From: Flavobacteriaceae bacterium
Lineage (GTDB): Bacteria > Bacteroidota > Bacteroidia > Flavobacteriales > Flavobacteriaceae
NCBI GenBank assembly: GCA_029238125.1
Contig: JAQWGQ010000005.1
Coordinates: 62,001 to 126,000 of the forward strand
DNA length: 64,000 nt
Reading direction: 5' to 3'
Below are positions 24,997-34,117 of the stretch, piece by piece. The notes beneath the pieces were generated by a model. That model was given only the letters and a program-made list of their open reading frames with translations. It was not told the DNA's origin and searched no databases. A program made the position numbers and the translations under genes. The first letter of the stretch is position 1. Each line of letters opens with the position of its first letter.

Positions 24997-27155
24997 TATG
25001 ATCGCTTGACAAGTTCTAATTCATCTGTATGGACTTGGGTTGTAAACGTTCCGTAGTTGACAATCGCTTTGTTTTTCTCTAAACTATCAATAGTGCCAAC
25101 CGCCTTTCCATCAAATAAACGGACATGGTCTCCGATGTATAAACTCACTTTATTCCGCTTTTTTTCTACAACTTTGGGTTTGTTTTTTTTCTCGACCCGT
25201 ACTTTTTCAATTTTTTCTTCGACCTCTTCTTTCAACTTTTTCTTTTCTGCCTTTTTCTTGCGAACAATCGCAGCAGACTGTTTTCTTCTCTTCGCATTTT
25301 CGCCCTCAACAATCTGAAGTAACGCAGCCACTAAAGTTCGTTTTTTCCCATTGACAAAAAAAGATTCTGCAACATCATTTACTTTGTTTCCGAGAACAAT
25401 CATGCGTTGATCCTGGTCGAAAAGGGTTTGGTAACTCTCCAATTTCGCTTTCACTTTTGCATTTAGCGCTTCTAACTTCTCATTTTGCTTTTTAGACTTT
25501 AGGGCTTCATCTTGCAACTCTTTGGTGTTTTTTGCCATCGTTGAACGCTCGCGTTGCATTTTGGCAAGTGTTGCATCAAAACGGACTTTTCCACGTTCGA
25601 TTTTCTTCTTAGCTCGATTGATCAAACTGTAAGGGATTCCGTTCTTCTGGGCAACTTCAAAGGTAAAAGAACTCCCAGCTTCACCCGTAACCAGTTGAAA
25701 GGTAGGGGAGAGTTTATTTCGGTCAAACTGCATATTGGCATTAGCAGCATAGGGCAATTCATCAGCCAATAACTTCAGGTTGGTGTAGTGCGTAGTAATC
25801 ACACCAAGTGCCTTTTCCTCATAGAAAACTTCAAGAAAAATCTCTGCCAATGCTCCACCAAGTTCAGGATCTGAACCAGTCCCAAATTCGTCAATTAGCA
25901 ATAAACTCTTCGCATTGCACTTCTTTAAAAATCGATTCATGTTTTTGAGTCGATAGCTATAAGTGCTCAATTCATTTTCAATGGATTGGTTGTCTCCTAT
26001 GTCTGTAAGGATGCTTTCAAATATGCATATATGAGATTGAGGATGGACTGGAATGAGAAAACCAGTTTGAAGCATTAGTTGAAGCAAACCAATTGTTTTC
26101 AGCGTAATGCTTTTTCCTCCTGCATTGGGACCTGAAATGACCAGAATTCGGAGTTCATTATGGAGGTGGATGGTCTGTGGGTAGGTGACTTGTTTTTTTT
26201 GTTTGTTTGACAAATAGAGTAGGGGGTGGTAAGCATCTTTCAAATCCAAGTCTGCGCTTTCATTCAATTTTGGCATCACACCATTCATCTCTTTGGCGTA
26301 TAGTGCCTTGGCACAAATCATATCGATTTCGGTGGTATAGCGCTGATAATTGGTAAGAAGTTCTTCATGAGGTCTCATCCAATTGGTTAACTCCCTCAAA
26401 ATGCGATCGATCTCATCTTGCTCATCATAAATCAGATTCTCCATTTCCTGACTGTACTGTACTACAGCTTGGGGCTCGATGTATACAATACTCCCTGTTT
26501 TACTGCTTCCTAAAAGAGATCCTTTGACCTTACGTCGGTACATCGCCTTCACAGCCAACACCCTGCGATTTGAAACCACAGTTTCTTTAATGTCATCTAG
26601 AAAACCTGAGCTTTGATACTTGCTCATTGCTGACCCAAAACTTTGGCTGATTTTACCGCGAACTTGATCCATCTGTTTACGAATGACAGCAAGAGAATCA
26701 GATGCTTGGTTACGAACCTCTCCAAAGCGGTCAATCACCCGATCGACTTCTTTGGGAATGGATTTTTCAATCGGAATGTCCTCTCCAAATTTGTGGAGTT
26801 GGGGGAAAAAGAGTTTTGTTTTTTTAAAAAATTGGAGAAGACTTTGGGTAGTTTTTGCCAAATGCGTGATGTGTTGAAAAAGCTCGATCTCTATCTTGCT
26901 GTTTTCAATAGAAAGCAAACCCAAGGCCTTGTCGATAGACTCAAACCCATGATTGGGGATGTTGTATTCACTGCTAAAAGAACTGTTGTACTCGTTGACT
27001 CGTTCAATTTCAATTTGAACACGCGAAAAAGAAGTATGCGGACGAAGTGTGAGTAATGATGATTTTCCCAATTCAGTTGCACAGCGTGAAGCTGCTTGTT
27101 CGAGAACAACATCGAACTCTAAGTCGGTTATGGATTTTTCGCTAATCTTTTTCAT
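24996..27155 (-). CDS. mutS2: MutS2 family protein without Smr domain
   Basis: A 719-aa MutS2 homologue, involved in recombination control or in rescue of collided ribosomes in other bacteria. The ATPase has Walker A GPNAGGKSITLKTIG near residue 340 and Walker B LLLIDEFGTGSDPELGG near 420. Residues ~510-650 form a long charged coiled coil. The C-terminus is a KOW-like beta domain (IGDHVRLFDGKAVGTIDSLE), and the Smr endonuclease domain of most MutS2 proteins (~780 aa) is missing. It is divergent from ung by 44 bases. Confidence 0.9.
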   Translation of the reverse strand: MKKISEKSITDLEFDVVLEQAASRCATELGKSSLLTLRPHTSFSRVQIEIERVNEYNSSFSSEYNIPNHGFESIDKALGLLSIENSKIEIELFQHITHLAKTTQSLLQFFKKTKLFFPQLHKFGEDIPIEKSIPKEVDRVIDRFGEVRNQASDSLAVIRKQMDQVRGKISQSFGSAMSKYQSSGFLDDIKETVVSNRRVLAVKAMYRRKVKGSLLGSSKTGSIVYIEPQAVVQYSQEMENLIYDEQDEIDRILRELTNWMRPHEELLTNYQRYTTEIDMICAKALYAKEMNGVMPKLNESADLDLKDAYHPLLYLSNKQKKQVTYPQTIHLHNELRILVISGPNAGGKSITLKTIGLLQLMLQTGFLIPVHPQSHICIFESILTDIGDNQSIENELSTYSYRLKNMNRFLKKCNAKSLLLIDEFGTGSDPELGGALAEIFLEVFYEEKALGVITTHYTNLKLLADELPYAANANMQFDRNKLSPTFQLVTGEAGSSFTFEVAQKNGIPYSLINRAKKKIERGKVRFDATLAKMQRERSTMAKNTKELQDEALKSKKQNEKLEALNAKVKAKLESYQTLFDQDQRMIVLGNKVNDVAESFFVNGKKRTLVAALLQIVEGENAKRRKQSAAIVRKKKAEKKKLKEEVEEKIEKVRVEKKNKPKVVEKKRNKVSLYIGDHVRLFDGKAVGTIDSLEKNKAIVNYGTFTTQVHTDELELVKRS

Positions 27156-27199
27156 TGCATTTCCTTACCTTCGGAAAACGCAAAACTAACTTTTTTTTG

Positions 27200-27865
27200 A
27201 TGAATGTTAAACTGGAAGCATCTTGGAAAGCCGCACTCAATGAAGAGTTTACAAAACCCTACTTTACCGACTTGACAAACTTTGTTCGCGATGCTTACGA
27301 AACCAACGTAGTTTACCCACCTTCTCATCTTATTTTTCATGCACTTGATTCTTGTCCATTGACAGACACAACTGTCGTCATTCTTGGTCAAGATCCTTAT
27401 CACGGGTCAGGGCAGGCACATGGATTGAGCTTTTCAGTTCCTGAGGGGGTTTCACATCCACCTTCGTTGATCAATATCTTTAAAGAACTTGAAACGGATA
27501 TTGGAAAGGTTTATCCCCAAAACGGGTCATTAACTTCTTGGGCATCACAAGGGGTTTTGTTGCTCAATGCGACCTTAACCGTTGCAGCAAGTCAGGCCGG
27601 AAGTCATCAAAATAAGGGGTGGGAGCAATTCACTGACGCTGTTATTGATGTGATTTCAACACAATGTGATCATGTTGTCTTTATGCTTTGGGGAAATTAT
27701 GCCAAACAAAAAGGAAAACGAATTGATCGCGATCGACATCTTATTCTGACATCAGGACATCCATCACCCTTGAGTGCAAATCGAGGACTGTGGTTTGGAA
27801 ACCGCCACTTTAGTCAAGCCAATAGCTTTCTCATTAGCAAAGGAAAATCGCCAATCGATTGGTAG
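27200..27865 (+). CDS. ung: uracil-DNA glycosylase, family 1
   Basis: Removes uracil from DNA at the start of base excision repair. It is 221 aa from the ATG at 27200 (MNVKLEASWKAALNEEF); an upstream in-frame ATG at 27155 would overlap mutS2. The water-activating loop is GQDPYHG with Asp65; the uracil-binding segment is AHGLSFSVP; the DNA-intercalation loop is HPSPLSANRG. The next gene, on the other strand, ends at the adjacent base. Confidence 0.96.
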   Translation: MNVKLEASWKAALNEEFTKPYFTDLTNFVRDAYETNVVYPPSHLIFHALDSCPLTDTTVVILGQDPYHGSGQAHGLSFSVPEGVSHPPSLINIFKELETDIGKVYPQNGSLTSWASQGVLLLNATLTVAASQAGSHQNKGWEQFTDAVIDVISTQCDHVVFMLWGNYAKQKGKRIDRDRHLILTSGHPSPLSANRGLWFGNRHFSQANSFLISKGKSPIDW

Positions 27866-28567
27866 TTATTGCTTTGTAAAAATCACCGTGCAAAGAGAAG
27901 GTTTAACTTCTGTACCGTCGCCCATAGGCGGTTCGGTTATTCTAGTAATGGGATTTTGCGGTTGGGTTTCTTCATTGTTGTATGAAAACGTATTTCCCTC
28001 TTCAGTTCCAGCATCATAGAGATGGCCAACAAGGGTTTTTTCTAAAACAAATTCATTGTCCTCATCCAATAAGTTTACACTAGCGCAGGCGACAAACCAA
28101 TCGGGGCTTGGTGCCAACATACTTGCAAAAGAAACAGCTGGGAATTCGCGGTTTACCTCAATTTCAATTGAAATTGTACCGACCCCACCACTGAGTCCAC
28201 TACCGGTATAGGTTTTCAATCCAATATTTTGACTGATCAGGGCTTCCAGTTCGTTTTCCAAAGTGGTTGTACTGCCTGTTTCGGCCATTTGCTCAATGCC
28301 ACTTGAAGCAAACTCTCCTTCTTTAAAATAGGGATGATCTTTTTCATGTACCCATCCCACTAAAGGCGAGAAATGTGCAGATGAAGGGTATTCGTTGGGA
28401 AAATCGGTGCTGTTCCAATCAAAGACAAAACTAAGCTGGTAAGTTGCGGTTTCTTCAAACATATTTTCTATATCAACAATGATTTGCTGCGCTTCCGACT
28501 CAACATCAGATAAAACACAAGAAGTTAATAAGAGGAAAATAATGCTTAGGTTCAAATAGGTTTTCAT
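27866..28567 (-). CDS. spondin-domain lipoprotein
   Basis: A 233-aa secreted lipoprotein: MKTYLNLSIIFLLLTSC gives a lipoprotein signal with Cys17. The mature part matches the Spondin_N domain, known first from animal extracellular-matrix proteins: YQLSFVFDWNSTDFP, HFSPLVGWVHE, SSGIEQMAETGSTTTLENEL, the hallmark SMLAPSPDWFVACASVNL and LYDAGTEEGNTF. The F-spondin fold binds calcium and polysaccharide in animals; the bacterial role is unknown. The spacing to the nucleoside phosphorylase gene upstream is 56 bases, so it may be on the same transcript. Confidence 0.83.
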   Translation of the reverse strand: MKTYLNLSIIFLLLTSCVLSDVESEAQQIIVDIENMFEETATYQLSFVFDWNSTDFPNEYPSSAHFSPLVGWVHEKDHPYFKEGEFASSGIEQMAETGSTTTLENELEALISQNIGLKTYTGSGLSGGVGTISIEIEVNREFPAVSFASMLAPSPDWFVACASVNLLDEDNEFVLEKTLVGHLYDAGTEEGNTFSYNNEETQPQNPITRITEPPMGDGTEVKPSLCTVIFTKQ

Positions 28568-28623
28568 GCTTCGGGGGTTTTAAAAAAAATAAACAAAAGT
28601 TGTGCCATAATTTAGTCTATATG

Positions 28624-29496
28624 TTACAAAAAAAATCCTTTTTTGATAGCATTCGTGACTCGTTCGATCATATTGTAAACTGTTTTATCAGGTTGGTCAG
28701 AAAATGTACCGTGGAAGCGATTGGCTAAAATGGCAGATAAGGAAATTGCTCTATGACCCAAGACCTGACTCAAGCCATAAATCCCCGCAGTCTCCATATC
28801 GAAATTGGTAATCAAAGCGTTCTTGTAACTGAATCTTGTAAGTTCATTCAAATTAAAAGGGAGCTTATTTTTTGTTCTCAATTGACGTCCTTGCGGGGCA
28901 TAGAAACCAGGGTTTGTTGCGATAATTCCTTTGCTCATTCCGAGTTTCTCACAGTCATTAATCATGACTGAATTTCCTTCCGTATAGTAGGGATGGTTGA
29001 ATTTTTTGGAGATTCCTAATTGTGTGAGAAGTGAAACTGCGAATGGGTGATCGCACATACTGGGATCGTAATAATGCATGAGATTGTCAAATCCGATCGC
29101 TGCTTCTGCTACGACTAAGCTGTCGAGCTCAATATTGGCTTGTATGGCACCTGAAGTTCCAAGTCGAATAAAAGTCAAAGGGGTGGGGGAGTTAAGCGGT
29201 TTTCCAGTGTTGAGATCAAGAGTAAACAAGGCATCTAGTTCGTTGAAAACAATATCGATATTATCCGTTCCCATCCCCGTTGAAATCACGCTAACCATTC
29301 GGTTTCCTAATACCCCTGTATGAATGCAGATTTCCCTTTTTTGGTTTGTAAAATCAATTCGATCAAAGAATTGAGACACGGTCGGAACGCGATCAGGATC
29401 TCCAACAGTAATAATAAGGGGAGCGCAATGTTCAGGCCGAATCCCTAGGTGGTATATCGAACCATCGTCATTGAGTATGAGTTCTGCCTCGTTCAT
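28624..29496 (-). CDS. nucleoside phosphorylase, uridine phosphorylase-like
   Basis: A 290-aa enzyme of the NP-I family that splits a nucleoside with phosphate into base and ribose 1-phosphate. IITVGDPDRV (phosphate site) near residue 30, STGMGTDNIDIVFNEL and RLGTSGAIQ are family motifs; NFDMETAGIYGLS holds the ribose-binding Met-Glu pair. Uridine phosphorylase is the closest type I recognise, but purine specificity is not excluded. The ATG at 29496 overlaps the stop of the SUI1 gene by 4 bases, implying coupled translation. Confidence 0.83.
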   Translation of the reverse strand: MNEAELILNDDGSIYHLGIRPEHCAPLIITVGDPDRVPTVSQFFDRIDFTNQKREICIHTGVLGNRMVSVISTGMGTDNIDIVFNELDALFTLDLNTGKPLNSPTPLTFIRLGTSGAIQANIELDSLVVAEAAIGFDNLMHYYDPSMCDHPFAVSLLTQLGISKKFNHPYYTEGNSVMINDCEKLGMSKGIIATNPGFYAPQGRQLRTKNKLPFNLNELTRFSYKNALITNFDMETAGIYGLSQVLGHRAISLSAILANRFHGTFSDQPDKTVYNMIERVTNAIKKGFFL

Positions 29497-29816
29497 CCGC
29501 CAACACGTTTCACTTGATGCCCTTGTTTTTGGAGATGAGCTGTAATTTTGTCTCGATAGTTTCCCTGAATCAAAATATCTCCGTCTTTGACACTCCCACC
29601 AACTGCGCAAAGAGACTTTAGTTCTTTTTCTAGGGCCTTCAACTCTTGCGGACTACCGACAAATCCTTTGATAATGGTAACGGTTTTCCCACCCCGCCCT
29701 TTATTGCTAAAGTGTGCCTCGAGTTGTTGTTTTTTGGGCTGTATTTCGGGTTGGTAGGTCCCTTCTGCTTCTGGGAAGAGGGACTTTAAATCAGAAAGAC
29801 TATTGAGTTTAGCCAT
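29493..29816 (-). CDS. SUI1/YciH-type translation initiation factor
   Basis: A 107-aa eIF1-like protein. The C-terminal half has the SUI1 core: GKTVTIIKGF, LEKELKSLCAVGGSVKDGDI and IQGNYRDKITAHLQKQGH. In E. coli YciH helps discriminate initiator tRNA and start codons. That is notable here because leaderless messages seem common in this segment, though no direct link is shown. It is 1 base from the oxygenase gene upstream and overlaps the phosphorylase gene downstream. Confidence 0.88.
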   Translation of the reverse strand: MAKLNSLSDLKSLFPEAEGTYQPEIQPKKQQLEAHFSNKGRGGKTVTIIKGFVGSPQELKALEKELKSLCAVGGSVKDGDILIQGNYRDKITAHLQKQGHQVKRVGG

Positions 29817-29817
29817 A

Positions 29818-30759
29818 TTATTTTCGCAAGCCCAAATCGCGCAGACGTTCCTCTAAGAATTCTCCAGCTGTGATGTCTTCAAACCTTTTTGGGTGCTCAT
29901 CATCAACGCAGTGAGGGAGTACGTCGAGTTTCATATCGGAAACAGGATGCATAAAAAAGGGAATGGAATAACGGGAGCTATGCCAAGCCGATTTTGGTGG
30001 ATTGACTACACGGTGGATCGTTGATTTCAATTTATTGTTGGTGTGTCTTGAGAGCATATCCCCAACATTAATCACAAGTTCGTCTTCTTCTGCGATGGCA
30101 TCAATCCACTCGCCTTGGTGATTTTGTACCTGCAACCCACGGCCTTGTGCACCCATAAGCAGTGTAATCAGATTGATATCACCATGAGCAGCAGCTCTTT
30201 CAGCTTTTTTTGGTTCTTCTGTAATGGGCGGGTAGTGAATGGCTCGGAGAATGCTGTTTCCACCTTTGACAAATGGGTCAAAATAGTGCTCATCTAAGCC
30301 AAGGTGAAGTGCCAGAGCGCGCAAAACAAAACATCCTGTTTTTTCCAATGCTGCAAAGGTTTTTTGCCCAACCAAATTAAAAGCAGGACTCTCATCGACC
30401 AATACATTTTCGGGGTATTCCTCGCTATTGCTGGGAGGTTCATGTTGTCCAAAATGAAAAAACTCCTTTAAATCACCTGTGGTTCGACCTTTGGCGTGTT
30501 CTTTTCCAAAAGATGTATAACCACGTTGGCCAGCAAGCCCTTGAATTTCATATTTTGCCTTCGTTTCGAAGGGAAGACTAAAAAACTCACGAACTTGTGT
30601 ATACAGTTCATCGACCAAATTTTGATCTAGAAAGTGACCTTTTAATGCGACAAAGCCAATGTCTTCATATGCCTTTCCGATGTTTTGAATAAACTCGTTA
30701 CGTATATCGTCAGTACCACTTAAAAAATCACCAAGATCAACTGAGGGAATTTGTTTCAT
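29818..30759 (-). CDS. isopenicillin N synthase-like 2-oxoglutarate/Fe(II) oxygenase
   Basis: A 313-aa non-heme iron oxygenase. Fe(II) ligands are the HxD of AAAHGDINLITLL and the His of KSTIHRVVNP; the oxoglutarate Arg is in RYSIPFFMHP. The N-terminal domain (about residues 5-95, with AYEDIGFVALKGH) is the usual DIOX_N part. Substrate is unknown; these genes are common in flavobacteria and usually unstudied. A -7 box is 14 bases upstream. Confidence 0.85.
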   Translation of the reverse strand: MKQIPSVDLGDFLSGTDDIRNEFIQNIGKAYEDIGFVALKGHFLDQNLVDELYTQVREFFSLPFETKAKYEIQGLAGQRGYTSFGKEHAKGRTTGDLKEFFHFGQHEPPSNSEEYPENVLVDESPAFNLVGQKTFAALEKTGCFVLRALALHLGLDEHYFDPFVKGGNSILRAIHYPPITEEPKKAERAAAHGDINLITLLMGAQGRGLQVQNHQGEWIDAIAEEDELVINVGDMLSRHTNNKLKSTIHRVVNPPKSAWHSSRYSIPFFMHPVSDMKLDVLPHCVDDEHPKRFEDITAGEFLEERLRDLGLRK

Positions 30760-30773
30760 ACTTATGGTTTACA

Positions 30774-30781
30774 CAAATTTA
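30774..30781 (-). promoter_or_regulatory. -7 box of the oxygenase / SUI1 / phosphorylase group
   Basis: TAAATTTG on the minus strand matches TAnnTTTG, 14 bases before the oxygenase ATG, between the ald stop and that gene. No -33 box was found at the standard spacing. Confidence 0.45.
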
Positions 30782-30791
30782 AACAATTCTA

Positions 30792-31904
30792 TTACAATAT
30801 GTTTTTAACGGGAACAAATGGTAAGGAAAAGACCTCAGCAACAGAGCGGTGAACCACTTTTCCTTGTACGATATTAAGTCCATTTGCCAAATGTGGAAAT
30901 TGTTTGCAGGCATTCTGCCAACCGAAATTGGCAAGTTTAACGGCGTAGTCAACGGTCACGTTTGACAGGGCTTTGGTTGAAGTTTGCGGTACCGCACCAG
31001 GCATATTTGCAACCGCATAGTGTAGAATATCGTCAACGACATAGGTCGGGTTTTGATGAGTGGTTGCTTTTGTGGTTTCAAAACAGCCACCCTGATCGAC
31101 TGCAACATCGACCAAAACGGCTCCTTTTTGCATAATACGGAGTTGTTTTCGAGTGATTAACTTGGGTGCTTTAGCACCAGGCACAAGTACCGCTCCAATC
31201 ACCAAATGGGCTTTGGGAAGATGCTTTTCAATTGCACTTAATGAGGACAAGCAAGTAGTTATGTTCTTTGGCATGATTGCTTGGAGTTCTTCAATCCGAT
31301 TGGGGTTAATATCGTAAATGGTCACATCAGCACCCATTCCAGCCGCTACCAAAGCAGCTTGAGTACCAACAACCCCGCCACCGAGGATCATCACATCGGC
31401 GGGAGAAACTCCTGAAACACCACCCATAAGAACACCCAATCCCCCTTGTGGACTTTCTAGGTATTTCGCGCCTTGCTGACTCGCCAAACGACCAGCGACT
31501 TCGGACATGGGGGTAAGTAGGGGAAGACCACCCTGATCATCAGTAATGGTTTCATAAGCCAAGCAGACCGCGTTGCGGTCAATCATGGCCTTGGTTAAAG
31601 ACGCAGAAGAGGCAAAATGAAAAAAGGTATAGATCAATTGGCTTTCTTGTATCAGATCAAATTCTTCGGGTAGGGGCTCTTTAACCTTGATGATCATATC
31701 GGCATATTGATAGACTTCTTTTGAATAAGATGCAATGGTTGCCCCAACTTTGAGATAATCATGATTTGAAAACCCACTACCAACACCCGCATTGTTTTCG
31801 ACGCAGACATCGTGTCCATGCGAAATCAGTGTTTGAACTCCATCTGGTGTAATTCCGATACGGAATTCATTATTCTTAATTTCTTTTGGGACTCCGATTT
31901 TCAT
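30792..31904 (-). CDS. ald: alanine dehydrogenase
   Basis: NAD-dependent oxidation of L-alanine to pyruvate and ammonia, and the reverse. It is 370 aa, the usual length. KEIKNNEFRIGITPDGV near residue 5 holds the substrate Arg and Lys region; the Rossmann loop VMILGGGVVGTQAALVAAGM lies near residue 168; PGAKAPKLITRKQL and VDVAVDQGGC follow. A complete -33/-7 promoter lies upstream (31951-31981). Confidence 0.95.
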   Translation of the reverse strand: MKIGVPKEIKNNEFRIGITPDGVQTLISHGHDVCVENNAGVGSGFSNHDYLKVGATIASYSKEVYQYADMIIKVKEPLPEEFDLIQESQLIYTFFHFASSASLTKAMIDRNAVCLAYETITDDQGGLPLLTPMSEVAGRLASQQGAKYLESPQGGLGVLMGGVSGVSPADVMILGGGVVGTQAALVAAGMGADVTIYDINPNRIEELQAIMPKNITTCLSSLSAIEKHLPKAHLVIGAVLVPGAKAPKLITRKQLRIMQKGAVLVDVAVDQGGCFETTKATTHQNPTYVVDDILHYAVANMPGAVPQTSTKALSNVTVDYAVKLANFGWQNACKQFPHLANGLNIVQGKVVHRSVAEVFSLPFVPVKNIL

Positions 31905-31950
31905 ATTGTGATATTTAGCACAATTAGTGCCTTGATTATTTTATGTGTAA

Positions 31951-31981
31951 CAAATGTAGGGTTTATAAAAATAAATTCAAA
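31951..31981 (-). promoter_or_regulatory. promoter of ald (TTTG-N19-TACATTTG)
   Basis: On the minus strand TTTG (31978-31981), 19 bases and TACATTTG (31951-31958) match the Bacteroidota -33/-7 consensus with standard spacing, 46 bases before the ald ATG. It is the best full promoter match I found here. Confidence 0.75.
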
Positions 31982-32066
31982 TACCATAATTTAACATAAT
32001 ATATATTATATTGTTTTAAGAAGCCACTAAAATTCAACTATATTTACATCATCCAAATCACAAATT

Positions 32067-32252
32067 ATGAAAGGATTCAAAATTTTATTGGTCTGCGTAG
32101 CAAGTATTATAAGTTGTACAAGTCCAAATCCTCAAAACATTTCAACTGGGACGATTTCAAAGCACGTTATGGTGTCATCGGCCCATCCATTGGCGTCGGC
32201 GATTGGTATTGATGTCATGAAAAATGGCGGAAATGCAATTACATGGCTTTAG
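32067..32252 (+). pseudogene. ggt: 5' fragment of a gamma-glutamyltranspeptidase gene
   Basis: Only the first ~58 codons of a ggt-type gene remain. The reading starts with a lipoprotein signal (MKGFKILLVCVASIISC) and continues SSAHPLASAIGIDVMKNGG, the conserved N-terminal motif of gamma-glutamyltranspeptidases (normally SSHPLA...GGNAVDAAVA). After GGNAI the homology stops: the next bases (from about 32241) belong to the 3' end of the inverted cas9 fragment, and a stop follows 3 codons later. A full protein would be ~560 aa with a catalytic Thr in the missing part, so no activity is expected. No other ggt piece is in the window. Confidence 0.8.
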
Positions 32253-34089
32253 TACTTAAACTACCATAATCATCTTTAAAAACAACTTTAGCCAACAGTT
32301 TTGCATATTCCTCCTCAAATCCAAAACGATCGTTGAGTTTTTGAATAAGCATGTCATTACCGGTTTTAGAATCATCCCCTTCATACGAATAAAGTAAATG
32401 CCAAAATTGATAGGCAGGTTGTAGGGTAAAGGCATGTCCTTCCAAATCAGTATCCAATGCTAAAATTTGGGTGTTGATGCCTAACTCTGCGAAAACTTTT
32501 TGAATGCCTTCTTTTGTTTCAGTGCCATTTAATTTACTCCAGTCCACGTCGTGTCCAGAATGCAGTGCAATTTCTTTAAACTGGTCATAGAGTGCCTTGT
32601 TGGTTATATTTCCATCCAAACCATTCTTAAAGTTTATTTCCCAACCATCTTTTGACTTTAAATCGGTAAAGTTTAGTATTTGATTTAGACTAAGCTTGTC
32701 TTTAATGTTGAGCTCTCGAAATAGATTTTGCTTTAACTCTAAACTAGGAGAGCTCTTTTCTTTGGTTATTACATTCTTAAATTCTAAATCATTGAGCTTT
32801 TGCCAAATTTTATATTCTTGAAATAAGGGAGATGATTTGGGACAAACTTTTGGGCCAATTATTTTTCGTTTAACCTTTCCATCTTTTTCAATCTTCACCT
32901 CTTTGCCCTCCAATTCGCAAACACTAATCAATCCCTTTTGTGATTTTAAACGACGTTGATAAAAGATAATAATGTCTCTAATATGTGTTTTTAAATCCTC
33001 TGTTAATTCTATATGATGTTTAGACTGTGTTTCCCAAATTCGTTCAAATTCGTCCAAATAATCTTGACGGTAAAATACTTGAGATTTTAGTCTGTTATGC
33101 GGATTGGCTTTAATTTGATGATGTAAATATTGCCCTACCGTTTGTTTGTTAAAATATAACTCTTTGCTGCGATCACTTATTTTTCCCAAATAACCGCTTG
33201 AGCCACTTATTTGACGGTTTATCTCTTGGAAAACAATGGTTAATTGTTCCCAATTTAATTGTTCAGAAAGACCCTTCACACGCCATTGGTAGTTCTCTAA
33301 AACCAATTCTTTCCCTTTGACTGTTCGCTTTATTCCTTCTATCTTGAAGGCTTCTTCACAAATCTTATAGGTCTGTTTAGCACTTTTTTCAAAAAGATTT
33401 TGTTTGAGCTCGGGTATTAATTGTTCGGCATAATAGTTACTTTGTGTGTCCCAAATCTGATCAAATTCATTCTGCAAGTCAGACCGATAAAAATCAGGTG
33501 TTCCTTTTTTATCTGCTTCTATCCGTTGCACCATCAACTGCCCAGGTGTCAACTTTTCTTCATACAACTTTTTAGCTAACGCCATACCATCAACAGCTTG
33601 CCCGTCTCCTTCATCTTTTGCTTTGCGATTACTTTTATAACCTCTCTTTTTATTAATGGCAAAAAACACACGCGCTAATTCTTCTAAGCCTATTTGCTCG
33701 TTTGCCGTTTTCGCCCTCAATTCCCAAATCTCGTGATGAGCATTACTCCTCTCATCGGTAAGTTTTGTACTAGTAGAAATGATATTTGATGCAAGAAGAA
33801 TATCCTTCAATGCCTTTCTTCTCAATTTGTATCGATGTAAATTTCGTCTTGCTCCTCGCTTTGAGGTTCTTGATGCATTTGGTGATAATCCTTTACCTGA
33901 ACTAAAATCTTCTTCTGGTTTAGCAGAATCACTAACTTTTCCACTCTTTCTATCAACTTTACTAAAATTGTCGTATTGGATAATTCTAACTCCTGTTTTT
34001 ATAATAGATGATTGATTTTTTTGTGACTCATTTACCAATGCCCAGCCAATGCTGGTGGTTCCGAGGTCAAGTCCTAATATTTTTTTCAT
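32239..34089 (-). pseudogene. cas9: N-terminal 616-codon fragment of a type II-C Cas9
   Basis: The start has RuvC-I (MKKILGLDLGTTSIGWALV, catalytic Asp8), an Arg-rich bridge helix (RTSKRGARRNLHRYKLRRKA, about 73-92) and a long REC lobe with NKKRGYKSNRK near 148. The reading stops after KDDYGSLSTKAM, where the intact family continues RKILP... toward RuvC-II. HNH, RuvC-II, RuvC-III and the PAM-interacting domain, more than half of a ~1400-aa protein, are missing. The stop TAA (32239-32241) is created at the junction with ggt. No frameshift or internal stop is seen in the 616 codons, so loss is recent or the fragment is kept. Target cleavage is impossible as encoded. Codons are AT-rich like other acquired genes. 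Confidence 0.92.
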
Positions 34090-34105
34090 GGTTAAATTAT
34101 TTTTT

Positions 34106-34113
34106 TATATTTG
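34106..34113 (+). promoter_or_regulatory. -7 box of the tracrRNA gene
   Basis: TATATTTG matches TAnnTTTG exactly, 16 bases upstream of the cas9 start codon and pointing away from cas9. It sets the likely tracrRNA 5' end at about 34118. Confidence 0.6.
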
Positions 34114-34117
34114 GTTA

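Noticed and set aside
32235-32250. Assembly chimera in place of a biological deletion
   Set aside because: Cannot be excluded from sequence alone; the clean cut inside two genes in opposite direction and the otherwise normal flanks make a deletion the simpler reading, so I list it as a deletion with this caveat.
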